From contig DYEU01000032.1 of NCBI GenBank assembly GCA_020725555.1, positions 367,656 to 431,655 of the forward strand: DNA of 64,000 nt, written 5' to 3'. Below the pieces are notes generated by a model, which did not search any database, was not told the origin of the DNA, and saw nothing but the letters and a program-made list of their open reading frames with translations. This document shows, piece after piece, positions 42,526 to 54,787 of the stretch. Each line of letters starts with the position of its first letter. Positions within the stretch are counted from its first letter, which is position 1. This DNA is from Desulfatibacillum sp. GTDB lineage: Bacteria; Desulfobacterota; Desulfobacteria; Desulfobacterales; SpSt-501. Position numbers and translations under genes: made by a program.

Positions 42526-43373
42526 TGGCATACGCATCCTCGGTTCTCGTCGACAAGTATCTGCGCACCCGGAAGATCCCCTCCACGGCCTGTTCCGGAT
42601 GCGGGCTGGGCATGAATCACAAGATCATCGTCCAGGCCATCGCCGAGCTGGGCCTGGAGACCCAGGACATCATCTGGGGGACCTCGATCGGCTGCGCCGG
42701 AAGGCAGACCTTCGGCACCTGGAAGGGCGACGGCTTCGCCGGCACCCACGGCCGCGTCTACGCCATCGCCCGGGGGCTGCGGGTGACCCTGCCGCCGGAG
42801 AAGAAGCTCATCCTGACCGTGGGCGACGGCGACGCCTTCGGCATCGGGCTGCTGCACCTCATCCATTGCGCGCGCTCGAACGCCTCCATGACCGTCGTCG
42901 TCAACGACAACCTGGGCTACCAGTCGACCGGCGGCCAGTTCGGGTTCACCACCCCCCAGGGGGCGAAAACCGACTCCAGCCCCTACGGCATGTTCGAGCA
43001 CAACCTGATGTCCGAGGGGATGGATGTGCTCGACATCCTCAAGGCGGCCGGGGCGACCTTCCTGGCGCGCCACGTGGCCATGGAAGGGCAGGCGGTCGTC
43101 GAAACGATGAAAAAGGCGATATCCAACCCGGGCTTTTCGCTCGTCCACATGCCCTACCCCTGCCCGACGAACTTCGCCGCGCGCCACCTCGGCTCCCGGG
43201 TGCAGGTTAACATCTACAACTGGATCAAGGATCATGCCGCGCCCATGGGGCAGGAGAAGCCGGACACCATCTGGCGCACCGGCATCTACCACGACGCCCG
43301 CGGGGCGAGGCCCGAATTTTCCGAGCACGTCTGGGAAGCGGTCAACCGCATCAGGAGGACGGGAAGACTATGA
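42525..43373 (+). CDS. 2-oxoacid:acceptor oxidoreductase, beta subunit (TPP-binding)
   Basis: 282 aa. TACSGCGLG near the N-terminus, SIGCAGR, and the TPP/Mg motif GDGDAFGIG ... NDNLGYQ (about 98-130) are diagnostic. The ATG at 42525 is preferred because a GGAGG (42512-42516) is 8 nt upstream; it overlaps the alpha stop as TGATG. Works with the alpha and gamma subunits. Confidence 0.9.
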   Translation: MAYASSVLVDKYLRTRKIPSTACSGCGLGMNHKIIVQAIAELGLETQDIIWGTSIGCAGRQTFGTWKGDGFAGTHGRVYAIARGLRVTLPPEKKLILTVGDGDAFGIGLLHLIHCARSNASMTVVVNDNLGYQSTGGQFGFTTPQGAKTDSSPYGMFEHNLMSEGMDVLDILKAAGATFLARHVAMEGQAVVETMKKAISNPGFSLVHMPYPCPTNFAARHLGSRVQVNIYNWIKDHAAPMGQEKPDTIWRTGIYHDARGARPEFSEHVWEAVNRIRRTGRL

Positions 43374-43906
43374 AAGATCGAACCGAAATCGTCGCCAGCG
43401 GCTTCGGCGGGCAGGGGGTGGTCCGTCTCGGCCAGACCCTCGGTGAGGCGGCCGTCAAGCAGGGGCTGCGGGTCACCATGCTCAAAAGCCATGGAACCGA
43501 GATGCGCGGGGGATACGTCCGCAGCCAGGTCGTGCTCTCCCAAAAGCCGATCGACTCGCCGATGTGCGAGAACCCGGACGTTTTTCTCGCCCTGTCGGCC
43601 GCGGCCTACAAACGCTTCAAGGACACCGTCCCCCCCGAGGGGCTGATCCTCTACGACCCCGCCTTCGTGGCAGAGGTGGACACCGGCCTGAAATGCCGGC
43701 AGAAGCCGCTTCCGGCGAAGGATCTCGCGGTCAAGCACTTCAAGCGCCCTCTCTTTGCGAACGCGATCGCGCTGGGGGCGTTGTCCCGGCTGCTCGAGGG
43801 CCGCCTCGACAAAGACAAGGTGCTCGAGAGCTTTCTCGAGGTCATCCCGAAGTACAAGGAGGAAAACCGGGCGGCATTCGAGCTGGGCTACCGGCAGGTC
43901 GAGTGA
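43370..43906 (+). CDS. 2-oxoacid:acceptor oxidoreductase, gamma subunit
   Basis: 178 aa. The N-terminal SGFGGQGVVRLGQTLGEAA and HGTEMRGGYVRSQVVLS blocks mark the POR gamma/KorC family that binds CoA. ATGA overlap with the beta subunit. A terminator-like hairpin follows. Confidence 0.92.
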   Translation: MKDRTEIVASGFGGQGVVRLGQTLGEAAVKQGLRVTMLKSHGTEMRGGYVRSQVVLSQKPIDSPMCENPDVFLALSAAAYKRFKDTVPPEGLILYDPAFVAEVDTGLKCRQKPLPAKDLAVKHFKRPLFANAIALGALSRLLEGRLDKDKVLESFLEVIPKYKEENRAAFELGYRQVE

Positions 43907-43915
43907 GGATCCGGA

Positions 43916-43955
43916 GAGCCGGCGCCCCTCGCGGGGTGCCGGCTCCGCCGTTTTT
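43916..43955 (+). terminator. Terminator-like hairpin after the gamma subunit gene
   Basis: 13-bp stem with one G-U pair (43916-43928 with 43933-43945), TCGC tetraloop, and five T residues at 43951-43955 after a 5-nt gap. It probably lowers rather than abolishes read-through into the CoA-transferase gene, since no strong promoter is seen in the remaining 65 nt. Confidence 0.6.
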
Positions 43956-44019
43956 GGAGGCCGAGCGCACGAAAGCGGTCGGCCGGGCGAACCCCTTCGC
44001 TGCGGAGGAGAGCGCAGGA

Positions 44020-45741
44020 ATGCAAAGCAAGCTGATGAGCACCCGCGATGCCGTCGCCCGCTTCATCCGGCCCGGCATGCATGTCGGTTTCGGCGGATTT
44101 TCCCTCTGTCGAAACGCGATGAGCGTTTCGCACGAGATCATCCGTCAGGGGATCGGCGACCTGCATGTCTCAAGCGTCAACCCGGCCTACGCGGTGGACA
44201 TCCTGATCGGCGCGGGGCTGGTCCGTGCGGTCGAGTCGGGATGCCTCAACATGGAGCGCCTGGGGCTGCCGCGGAACTTCTGCCGCGCGGTGGAGGACGG
44301 CACCCTCAAGTCCGAGGACTACGAGCACCTGGGGATGACCCTGCGCTATCTCGCGGGCGCCCTCGGGCTCACCTTCATCCCGACCAAGGTGGAACTCGGC
44401 TCGGACATCATCGCCCACCAGGTCCTCGAGGGAAAGAAGCTGGAAATCGCCCCCTGCCCGTTCACCGGGGAACGCTACGTCGTGTTGCCGGCCTGCACGC
44501 CGGAGGTGGCCGTCATTTTCGTCACCCGGGCCGACGAGACCGGAAACGCGCAGATCGAAGGGACCGCCTTCGCCGACGAGTACATCGCCAAGGCCTCCCG
44601 CCGCATCCTCGTGGTCGCCGAGGAGATCGTCTCGACCGAGGACATCCGCAGCCGGCCTCAGGAGACGGTGATCCCCTCCTACCGGGTCGATGCGGTGATC
44701 CACGAGCCCTGGGGGGCGCACCCCACCTCCTCGCCGGGACATTACGACTACGACTACGAGGCACTGCAGGAATACCAGCACGCCGCCCGCGACCCGGAGG
44801 CGTTCCGGGGCTACATCCGGCGCTACGTGCTGGAGACGAAGGACTTCAAGGAATACCTCGATCGGGCGCTCACCCCCTCGCGCATGCAGCGGCTGCGCAA
44901 CGACCCGCGCCTGGGGTACTCGGCCGAGATCGCCGAGGTGGTCACCTGCGGCGGCTTCACGGGGGACCTGCCCGACGAGTGCACGCGCAACGAGATGATG
45001 ATCGCCGCGGCCTCCCGCGAAATCCGCGACGGCGAGGTGGCGATCGTCGGCACGGGGCTGCCGATGGCGGCGACGACGCTCGCCATGCACACCCACGCCC
45101 CGAACCTGAATTACATCGTCGAGACCGGGATCGGCCAGCTCATGCCGATGCACGCCTCGCTCTCCGTCGCCGACACCCGGCTCCTCGGGGCGGCGCGGCC
45201 CGCCTTCGTGCGCAATATCCTCGAGGCCCTGGGCTTCCTCGTCCAGCGCGGGCTGGCCGACCTGGGCTTTCTCGGGGGGGCGCAAATCGACATGTACGGG
45301 AACCTGAACGCCACCTGCATCGGCGATTACCACCGGCCGAAGAAGCGCTTTCCCGGAAGCGGCGGCGCCAACCCGATCGCCTCGAGCGCCAAGCGCGTGC
45401 TCATCATCATCCGCCACGAGAAACGCCGCTTCCTCGAACGCGTGGAATACATCACGAGCCCCGGCCACCTGAGCGGCGGCGACTCGCGGCAGAAAGCCGG
45501 GCTGCGGGGCGGGGGGCCGGATCGGGTGATCACGGACCTCGGGGTGATGGACTTCGAGCCCGAGACCAAGCGCATGCGCGTCATCTCGCTGCACCCGGGC
45601 GTCACCCGCGAAAAGATCCAGGAGGCGACCGGCTTTCCGCTCCTGTTTGCCCCCGAAATCGCCACCACGCCGCTGCCCACGGCCGAGGAGCTGTCGATCC
45701 TGCGCACCAAGGTGGGCCGGGTGTATCTGGGGGCGGAGTGA
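44020..45741 (+). CDS. Fused glutaconate-type CoA-transferase (A and B subunits in one chain)
   Basis: 573 aa, family I CoA-transferase. Residues 1-300 match the alpha subunit (FIRPGMHVGFGGFSL, GCLNMERLGLPRNFC, VELGSDI). Residues about 315-573 match the beta subunit, with E368 in VETGIGQLMP as the likely catalytic glutamate, then FLGGAQIDMYGNLNATCIGDY and FPGSGGANPIAS. Most homologues are two separate genes. It would activate an imported acid by transferring CoA from an acyl-CoA. ATG 44020 has a GGAGGAGAG upstream. Confidence 0.85.
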   Translation: MQSKLMSTRDAVARFIRPGMHVGFGGFSLCRNAMSVSHEIIRQGIGDLHVSSVNPAYAVDILIGAGLVRAVESGCLNMERLGLPRNFCRAVEDGTLKSEDYEHLGMTLRYLAGALGLTFIPTKVELGSDIIAHQVLEGKKLEIAPCPFTGERYVVLPACTPEVAVIFVTRADETGNAQIEGTAFADEYIAKASRRILVVAEEIVSTEDIRSRPQETVIPSYRVDAVIHEPWGAHPTSSPGHYDYDYEALQEYQHAARDPEAFRGYIRRYVLETKDFKEYLDRALTPSRMQRLRNDPRLGYSAEIAEVVTCGGFTGDLPDECTRNEMMIAAASREIRDGEVAIVGTGLPMAATTLAMHTHAPNLNYIVETGIGQLMPMHASLSVADTRLLGAARPAFVRNILEALGFLVQRGLADLGFLGGAQIDMYGNLNATCIGDYHRPKKRFPGSGGANPIASSAKRVLIIIRHEKRRFLERVEYITSPGHLSGGDSRQKAGLRGGGPDRVITDLGVMDFEPETKRMRVISLHPGVTREKIQEATGFPLLFAPEIATTPLPTAEELSILRTKVGRVYLGAE

Positions 45742-45820
45742 GGGCCGCCGGAAAAAGAGAACCGCAACGGCCCCGTCGGGCCGAGCCCAAACCGCAACCT
45801 TGCGACACAAGGAGGCTCCC

Positions 45821-46786
45821 ATGAAGCAACGCTTGCTGCTCTGCGCTTTCCTTTGTTTCCTGGTGCTCTTCGGCGGCTATGCCGGCGCGCTCGCGCAGGA
45901 GAAATACCCCTCGCGGCCCATCGACTTCATCTGCACCTGGGGGGTGGGCGGCGGGTCCGACCAGATGGTCCGCACGCTCGCCAAGCTGACCGAGCCCATC
46001 CTCGGCGTTCCGCTGCCGGTCTCCAACAAGCCGGGGGCCTCGGGGAACTCGGGGACCACGGATCTTCTGGCCGCCAAGGAGGACGGCTACACGATCGCCA
46101 ACTACATCGCCGACACGCTCGCGACCGTCGCCGCCGGGCAAACCCGGTACAAGTCCGAGGACATCGAGTGGATCGTCCGCACCCAGAACATGCCTTCCTT
46201 CCTCTTCGTGAAGACCGACGGCCCCTTCGCCGACATCCACGCCCTGCTCAAGGCCGTCAAGGAAAACCCCAACAAGATCAAAATGGCCGGCCTGGGTTTC
46301 GGGACGATCGACGACATCACCCTGCGTTACCTCGCCAGCAAGGGCTACAAAATGACCCTCGTGCCCAACCCCAACCCGGGCGAGCGCTACGCCTCGGTTT
46401 TGGGCGGGCACAACGAGGTGCTCTACGAGCAGGCGGGGGACATCCGCCAATATCTGGAGGCCAAGCAGCTCAAGCCGGTCATCGTCTTCGCCGAGAAGCG
46501 CTTTCCGGCATTCCCGGAGGTTCCCTGTTCCAAGGAGCTCGGCTTCGAGATCTTCATGCCGCAGTTCCGCTGCGTCATCGCCAAGAAAGGCGTCCCCGCC
46601 GACCGGGTCAAGATCCTCTCCGACGCCTTCGTCAAGGCCATGCAGACGCCCGAGTGGAAGAAGTTCAACCAGGAGCAGTACGCCGATGAGGCCTCCACGC
46701 TGGCCGGCCCCGAGTTCGGCCGGTGGGTGGACGGCGAGCTGAAGACCATGCAGCGGCTGATGAAGGAGTTCGGCATCCTCAAGTAG
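45821..46786 (+). CDS. tctC: Tripartite tricarboxylate transporter substrate-binding protein
   Basis: 321 aa with a Sec signal peptide (cleavage near ALA-Q). YPSRPIDFICTWGVGGGSDQMVR and NKPGASGNSGTTDL match the TctC/Bug family of periplasmic receptors. The ligand, probably a carboxylate, cannot be named. AAGGAGG ribosome site. Followed by tctB and tctA. Confidence 0.93.
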   Translation: MKQRLLLCAFLCFLVLFGGYAGALAQEKYPSRPIDFICTWGVGGGSDQMVRTLAKLTEPILGVPLPVSNKPGASGNSGTTDLLAAKEDGYTIANYIADTLATVAAGQTRYKSEDIEWIVRTQNMPSFLFVKTDGPFADIHALLKAVKENPNKIKMAGLGFGTIDDITLRYLASKGYKMTLVPNPNPGERYASVLGGHNEVLYEQAGDIRQYLEAKQLKPVIVFAEKRFPAFPEVPCSKELGFEIFMPQFRCVIAKKGVPADRVKILSDAFVKAMQTPEWKKFNQEQYADEASTLAGPEFGRWVDGELKTMQRLMKEFGILK

Positions 46787-46806
46787 CCGGGGCTTCGGAG
46801 GGGATC

Positions 46807-47340
46807 ATGGATACGTCGAGCGACCGGGCGGGGGCGCGTTGGGCGACCCTGCTGAAAGGGCCGGTGGCGGTCCTTCTCTTCGGCGCCGCGGTCTACCTGT
46901 ACGCCGACCGCAGCATCGACCTTCCCCCGCCCGGCCAGCTGGGCGGGGCCTTCTGGCCCAAATTGTGCGCCGTGGGGATGGCCGTCGCCGGCGTGCTCAA
47001 GGCGTGGGAAGCGATCCGCGCCCGGGGGCGGCCCCCGGAAGAGGGGGCCGCCTGCAAAGACATGGACAACCGCAAGCTCTTCCTGATGATTCTGCTCATC
47101 GTGCTTGTGGTGCCGGCGATCGCCATGTTGGGCTTCCCGCTTGCCACCGCACTGTTCATCGGGATCTTTCTCCGCCTCGCGGGCGCCCGGGGGCGCCTCA
47201 TGCTGCCGCTGGTCTCGCTGGGGGGGACGGTGTTCCTCCTCTATCTCTTCGTCAAGATCGTCTATCTCCCCCTGCCGAAGGGGGAATGGTTTTTCGAGGA
47301 TTTGACCCTCACGCTTTACCGCGCGCTCTTCATTCTGTGA
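46807..47340 (+). CDS. tctB: Tripartite tricarboxylate transporter small membrane subunit
   Basis: 177 aa, four predicted membrane helices with the N-terminal LPPPGQLGGAFWPKLCAVGM block usual for TctB, a cytoplasmic loop at about 75-95 and FVKIVYLPLPKGEWFF near the end. 20 nt behind tctC and 18 nt before tctA. Confidence 0.88.
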   Translation: MDTSSDRAGARWATLLKGPVAVLLFGAAVYLYADRSIDLPPPGQLGGAFWPKLCAVGMAVAGVLKAWEAIRARGRPPEEGAACKDMDNRKLFLMILLIVLVVPAIAMLGFPLATALFIGIFLRLAGARGRLMLPLVSLGGTVFLLYLFVKIVYLPLPKGEWFFEDLTLTLYRALFIL

Positions 47341-47358
47341 GGCAAGGGGAGGCGCCCC

Positions 47359-48882
47359 ATGAATGGCTTGGAACTGTTTTGGGTCGGTCTGGCGAACGCG
47401 TTTTCCCCGTTGAATTTCCTGATGATGCTCACGGGCCTGGTGATCGGCGTGCTGGCGGGGGCGCTGCCGGGGATCACGATGCTGAACGCCATCGTGCTCG
47501 TCCTCCCCTTCACCTACTCCATGGACATCGTTCCTTCCCTGCTCCTGATGACGGCCGTCTACGGCGGGGGCATTTTCGGCGGCTCGATCACGGGCATCCT
47601 CTTCAACATCCCGGGGGACCCGATGAACGTGCCGGCGACCTGGGAAGGCTACGCCCTGCACCGCAAGGGCCACGTGGCCAAGGCGCTCGGCGTCGCCATC
47701 ATGGCCTCCGCCCTGGGGGGGTTTTTGAGCTGCCTCGTGATGACCCTGGTCTCCCCTCCCTTCGCCCGGGTGGCGCTCTCCTTTTCGGCGACCGAGTATT
47801 TCGCGGTCGTCTTTCTCGGTCTCGTCAGCGTGGTCGTCATCAACACCCGCTCCGTCGCCTCCTCGCTGGTGTGCCTCTTTCTGGGGATGCTGCTCGGCAC
47901 GATCGGCATCGACGACACCTTCGGCTCGGCGAGGTTCACCTTCAATTCCCGGCTGCTCGAGACCGGGATCAACTTCACCATCGTGCTGATCGGGCTCTTT
48001 GCGATCGGGGAAGTGCTCGAGCAGCTTTGCGAACGCGACAAGATTCCCGACCAGGGGCTCAAGGAGCGGCCGAAGGTTTCGCTCATGACGCCGCGGGAAG
48101 TCTGGGCCTTCAAAGGCCCCCTGCTGCGGGGTTTCGGCAGCGGCACGATGATCGGGATGATTCCCGGCGCGGGCGCGACCGTCGCTTCCTTCGTGAGCTA
48201 CGGGATCGAGCGCCAGGTGAGCCGCAAACCGGAAGAGTTCGGCAAAGGCTCCTGGGACGGGTTGAATGCGACCAGCTCGGCCATCAACGCCTCCACCGGC
48301 GGGGCGATGATTCCGCTCTTGACCCTGGGGATCCCGGGGAGCGGGGCGACGGCCGTGATGATGGGCGCTTTTCTCATGCACGGGATCCAGCCCGGGCCGC
48401 TCCTCTTCGACAAGGCGCCCGAGTCGGTCTACACCATTTTCGCCGGCATGCTCCTCTGCAACCTCATCATGATCTTCGCCGGCTGGGTCTGCTCCAAATT
48501 TTTCTCGGAACTGATGCGCGTGCCGGAAACCATCATGGGCGCGTTCATCATCGTCTTCTGCTTCGTCGGCGCCTATGCCTTGCGAAACGACACCTCGGAC
48601 CTCTGGTACATGGCCTTTTTCGGGGTCCTGGGCTACTTCATGCGGCGCTACCGTCTGCCCATCCCCCCCCTCGTCCTGGGCATCATTCTGGGGCCGCTTG
48701 CGGAGCGCTATTTCCTGACGGCGATGATCGCCTCGAACAACGACGTGAGCGTCTTTTTCACCCGCCCGGTGAGCGCGGGGATCCTTCTGGTCTCGATCGG
48801 CATGCTCTTCTGGCCGCTCCTGCAGGCGAGGATGAACCGCCGCAAAGCCGCCGCGCAGGCGGCGGCCGTCGCCGGCTCATGA
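47359..48882 (+). CDS. tctA: Tripartite tricarboxylate transporter large membrane subunit
   Basis: 507 aa, about 11-12 helices. TctA signatures: GALPGITMLNAIVLVLPFTY, YGGGIFGGSITGILFNIPGDP, GMIPGAGATVASFVSYGIE and TLGIPGSGATAVMMGAF. Forms the transport channel driven by the ion gradient. Last gene of the GntR-controlled module; its stop is 30 nt ahead of the arginine-operon promoter. Confidence 0.95.
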   Translation: MNGLELFWVGLANAFSPLNFLMMLTGLVIGVLAGALPGITMLNAIVLVLPFTYSMDIVPSLLLMTAVYGGGIFGGSITGILFNIPGDPMNVPATWEGYALHRKGHVAKALGVAIMASALGGFLSCLVMTLVSPPFARVALSFSATEYFAVVFLGLVSVVVINTRSVASSLVCLFLGMLLGTIGIDDTFGSARFTFNSRLLETGINFTIVLIGLFAIGEVLEQLCERDKIPDQGLKERPKVSLMTPREVWAFKGPLLRGFGSGTMIGMIPGAGATVASFVSYGIERQVSRKPEEFGKGSWDGLNATSSAINASTGGAMIPLLTLGIPGSGATAVMMGAFLMHGIQPGPLLFDKAPESVYTIFAGMLLCNLIMIFAGWVCSKFFSELMRVPETIMGAFIIVFCFVGAYALRNDTSDLWYMAFFGVLGYFMRRYRLPIPPLVLGIILGPLAERYFLTAMIASNNDVSVFFTRPVSAGILLVSIGMLFWPLLQARMNRRKAAAQAAAVAGS

Positions 48883-48912
48883 GCAAGGCGGCCGCCCGCC
48901 CCGGGTTTTCCC

Positions 48913-48941
48913 TTGACAGGCCGGCTTCCCTTTGCCATAAG
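48913..48941 (+). promoter_or_regulatory. Sigma70-type promoter of the argG-carAB operon
   Basis: TTGACA (48913-48918) and CATAAG (48936-48941) with optimal 17-nt spacing. Transcription would begin near 48948, giving a leader of about 200 nt before argG that contains two overlapping short ORFs and a terminator. Confidence 0.6.
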
Positions 48942-48951
48942 GCGGCAGCAG

Positions 48952-48975
48952 ATGCGAGGAAACGAGCGCAGATGA
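48952..48975 (+). CDS. Possible 7-codon leader ORF
   Basis: ATG at 48952, product M-R-G-N-E-R-R: three arginines of seven residues. It starts only a few nt after the predicted transcription start, and its stop overlaps the start of the longer leader peptide as ATGA (48972-48975). It may help to load ribosomes on the main leader ORF, or be chance. Confidence 0.4.
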   Translation: MRGNERR

Positions 48976-49058
48976 AGACCGGGTTTGAACGACGCCTCCG
49001 TACCCGTCGCCGTAGCAGCCGGCCGCGGCCGGGTGTTTTCCGCGTCGGACCCGATTGA
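48972..49058 (+). CDS. Arginine-rich leader peptide of the argG operon
   Basis: 28 codons. Nine are Arg (CGA, CGC, CGT, CGT, CGC, CGT, CGG, CGG, CGC at codons 7, 8, 10, 12, 13, 14, 17, 19 and 24), six of them within codons 7-14. An AGGA lies 11 nt upstream. The ORF overlaps the 5' arm of the antiterminator and ends 26 nt before the terminator. Its value is in being translated, not in the peptide: stalling at Arg codons when charged tRNA-Arg is scarce would favour the antiterminator. Confidence 0.7.
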   Translation: MKTGFERRLRTRRRSSRPRPGVFRVGPD

Positions 49059-49113
49059 TCCGACCCCTCGTTTCGACGACGACGAAAACCCCGGCCCAGG
49101 CCGGGGTTTTTTT
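49027..49113 (+). terminator. Attenuator: antiterminator and intrinsic terminator ahead of argG
   Basis: Terminator: 11-bp stem 49085-49095 with 49100-49110, loop CCAG, T-run 49107-49113. Antiterminator: 49027-49040 pairs with 49084-49096 in 13 bp with a single bulged U at 49034. The two share 49084-49096 and exclude each other. The antiterminator 5' arm is within the end of the leader ORF, about 14 nt beyond the Arg cluster, so ribosome position can decide which forms. A small hairpin 49044-49049 with 49059-49064 lies in between. The terminator also ends any tctA read-through. Confidence 0.75.
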
Positions 49114-49147
49114 ATGCCCCAAGACACAACGGAGGAGGATTCGGCCG

Positions 49148-50413
49148 ATGGCCCAAGAAACGGTGAAGAAGGTGGTGCTCTCCTACAGCGGGGGCCTGGA
49201 CACCTCGGTGATCGTGCCCTGGCTCAAGAACAACTACGGCGGCTGCGAGGTGATCTGCTTCACGGCCGATCTCGGCCAGAACGAGGACCTGAGCGGGCTC
49301 GAGAAGAAGGCCGTCGCCTCCGGGGCGAGCAAGCTCGTCCTGATGGATCTGCGGGAGGAATTCCTGCAGCGCTACGTCTTCCCGACGATGCAGGCCGGCG
49401 CCGTCTACGAGCGCGAATACCTCCTGGGGACCTCCATGGCCCGGCCGCTGATCGCCAAGAAACTGGTCGAGGTGGCCGAGGCCGAGGGCGCCGACGCCGT
49501 GGCGCACGGCTGCACCGGCAAGGGAAACGACCAGGTGCGCTTCGAGCTCACGGTGATGGCCCTCAACCCCAAGTTGCGGGTGATCGCCCCCTGGCGCGAG
49601 TGGGAGATCCGCAGCCGCGAGGACGCGATCGCCTATGCGAAGAAGCACAACGTGCCCATCGCCCAGACCGAAAAGGACATCTACAGCCGCGACAGCAACA
49701 TTTTTCACCTCTCCCACGAGGGCGGCGTCCTCGAGAACCCCTGGAACGAACCCGAGGAGGCGATGTTCCAGCTCACCGTGAGCCCCGAGAAGGCCCCCGA
49801 CCGCCCCGAGGTGATCGAGGTCGACTTCGAACAGGGAACCCCCGTGGCCCTGAACGGCGAGCGGCTCTCCGCCGTCGAGTTGTTCACGCGCCTCAACGCC
49901 CTCGCCGGCCGGCACGGGATCGGCCGGGCCGACATCGTCGAAAACCGCCTGGTCGGCATGAAGAGCCGCGGCGTCTACGAGACCCCGGCGGGGACCGTCC
50001 TGATGCGCGCCCACCAGGCGCTCGAGAGCATCTGCATGGACAAGTACACCATGCGCTACAAGGACGCCGTCGCCGTGCGCTACGCCGAGCTCGTCTACAA
50101 CGGGCTCTGGTTCTGCCGCCTGCGCGAGGCGCTCGATGCCTTCGTGCTCGTCACCCAGCAGAACATCACGGGCACCGTGCGGCTGAAACTCTACAAGGGC
50201 AACGTCATCGTCTCCGGCCGCAAGAGCCCTTTCAGCCTCTACCGCGAAGACTACGCCTCCTTCGGCGAGGAGGACGTCTACAACCAGAAGGACGCCCACG
50301 GCTTCATCCAGCTCTTCGGGCTGCCGCTCAAGGTGGAGGCGCTGCTCGCGATCGAGGGCGGCGGCGAAAGCCGCTACCGCAGGCCCGATTACTCGCAATT
50401 CAAGCGCGATTGA
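49148..50413 (+). CDS. argG: Argininosuccinate synthase
   Basis: 421 aa. The ATP pyrophosphatase loop SYSGGLDTS is at residues 11-19; GNDQVRFE (about 121-130) and SRDSNIFH match the citrulline/aspartate site region. It joins citrulline and aspartate in arginine synthesis. A GGAGGAGGA is upstream. First structural gene behind the attenuator; carA follows after 10 nt. Confidence 0.98.
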   Translation: MAQETVKKVVLSYSGGLDTSVIVPWLKNNYGGCEVICFTADLGQNEDLSGLEKKAVASGASKLVLMDLREEFLQRYVFPTMQAGAVYEREYLLGTSMARPLIAKKLVEVAEAEGADAVAHGCTGKGNDQVRFELTVMALNPKLRVIAPWREWEIRSREDAIAYAKKHNVPIAQTEKDIYSRDSNIFHLSHEGGVLENPWNEPEEAMFQLTVSPEKAPDRPEVIEVDFEQGTPVALNGERLSAVELFTRLNALAGRHGIGRADIVENRLVGMKSRGVYETPAGTVLMRAHQALESICMDKYTMRYKDAVAVRYAELVYNGLWFCRLREALDAFVLVTQQNITGTVRLKLYKGNVIVSGRKSPFSLYREDYASFGEEDVYNQKDAHGFIQLFGLPLKVEALLAIEGGGESRYRRPDYSQFKRD

Positions 50414-50423
50414 GGAGGCCGTA

Positions 50424-51531
50424 ATGAAGGCGCGGCTGATTCTTGCGGACGGCACCTGCTACGAGGGGCTCTCCTTCGGCCACCCGGGCGAAGCGGTCGG
50501 CGAGGTGGTTTTCCACACCGCGCTCTGCGGCTACCAGGAGATCCTGACCGACCCCTCCTACCACTTCCAGCTCGTGGCCATGACCTATCCCCAGATCGGC
50601 AACTACGGCGTGAACCCGAAAGATTTCGAGTCCCGCCGCATCTACGCCGCGGGCTTCATCATCCGCGAGCTGAGCCCCATCGTGAGCCACTGGCAGGCGA
50701 ACCGCAGCCTCGACGAGTACCTGCGCCACCACGGCGTCCCCGGCATCCACGACATCGACACGCGGGCGCTCACGCGGCGCCTGCGGGACCGCGGCGCCCA
50801 GATGGGGATGATCACGACCTCGACCGAGCCGCTCGCCGACCTGCTCGCGCGGCTGCGGGCCGGCAAACCCCTCGTCGGCCGCGACATCGTGCACGAGGTG
50901 ACCACCCCCGCCCCCTACCGCTGGCCGATCGCAGAGGGGGACACGCAGGAGACCCCCCCCACGCGGAAGACCTTCCGCGTCGCGGTCTACGACTACGGGG
51001 TCAAGTTCTCCATCCTGCGCTCGCTCAGGCGCTCGGGATGCCGGCTCCAGGTCTTCCCTGCGGCCACCCCGCCCGAGGAGATCCTCGCCTGGAACCCCGA
51101 CGGCATCTTCCTGTCGAACGGCCCCGGCGACCCTGAGCCCGTGGACTACGCCGTGCAGGCGGTGCGCAAGCTCCTCGGCCGCCGGCCCATCTTCGGCATC
51201 TGCCTCGGCCATCAGATCCTGGGGCTGGCGCTCGGCGGCCGCACCCGCAAGCTGAAATTCGGCCACCACGGGGCGAACCACCCCGTCAAGCACCTGCCGA
51301 CCGGGGCGATCGAGATCACCTCCCAGAACCACGGCTTCATCGTCGACATCGACAGCCTGCCCGCCGACGAGGTGGAGATCACGCACATCAACCTGAACGA
51401 CCAGACCCTCGAGGGCTTCCGCCACAAGCGGCTTTCGGCCTTCTCGGTGCAGTACCACCCCGAGTCCGCGCCCGGCCCGCACGACAGCCAGTACCTCTTC
51501 GACCATTTCATCCAGGAGATGGAGCGCTTCC

Positions 51532-51539
<8 letters not shown>
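50424..51539 (+). CDS. carA: Carbamoyl-phosphate synthase small subunit
   Basis: 371 aa. The N-terminal domain ([21 protein letters not shown]) is followed by the class I glutamine amidotransferase with nucleophile Cys in [16 protein letters not shown] and catalytic His-Glu in [12 protein letters not shown]. It supplies ammonia to CarB. Its end overlaps carB by 8 nt. Confidence 0.98.
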
Positions 51540-54759
<3,220 letters not shown>

Positions 54760-54787
54760 AGACGGCGCAAAGAGGATGGGAGGCGCG

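Noticed and set aside
45767..45782. Small CGGCCC/GGGCCG hairpin ahead of tctC
   Set aside because: Only six base pairs with no T-run in a GC-rich gap; it is expected by chance.
46839..49058. A 739-codon plus frame running through tctB and tctA
   Set aside because: The body is an out-of-frame shadow of the transporter genes. Only its last 29 codons, from ATG 48972, are of interest, as the arginine leader.
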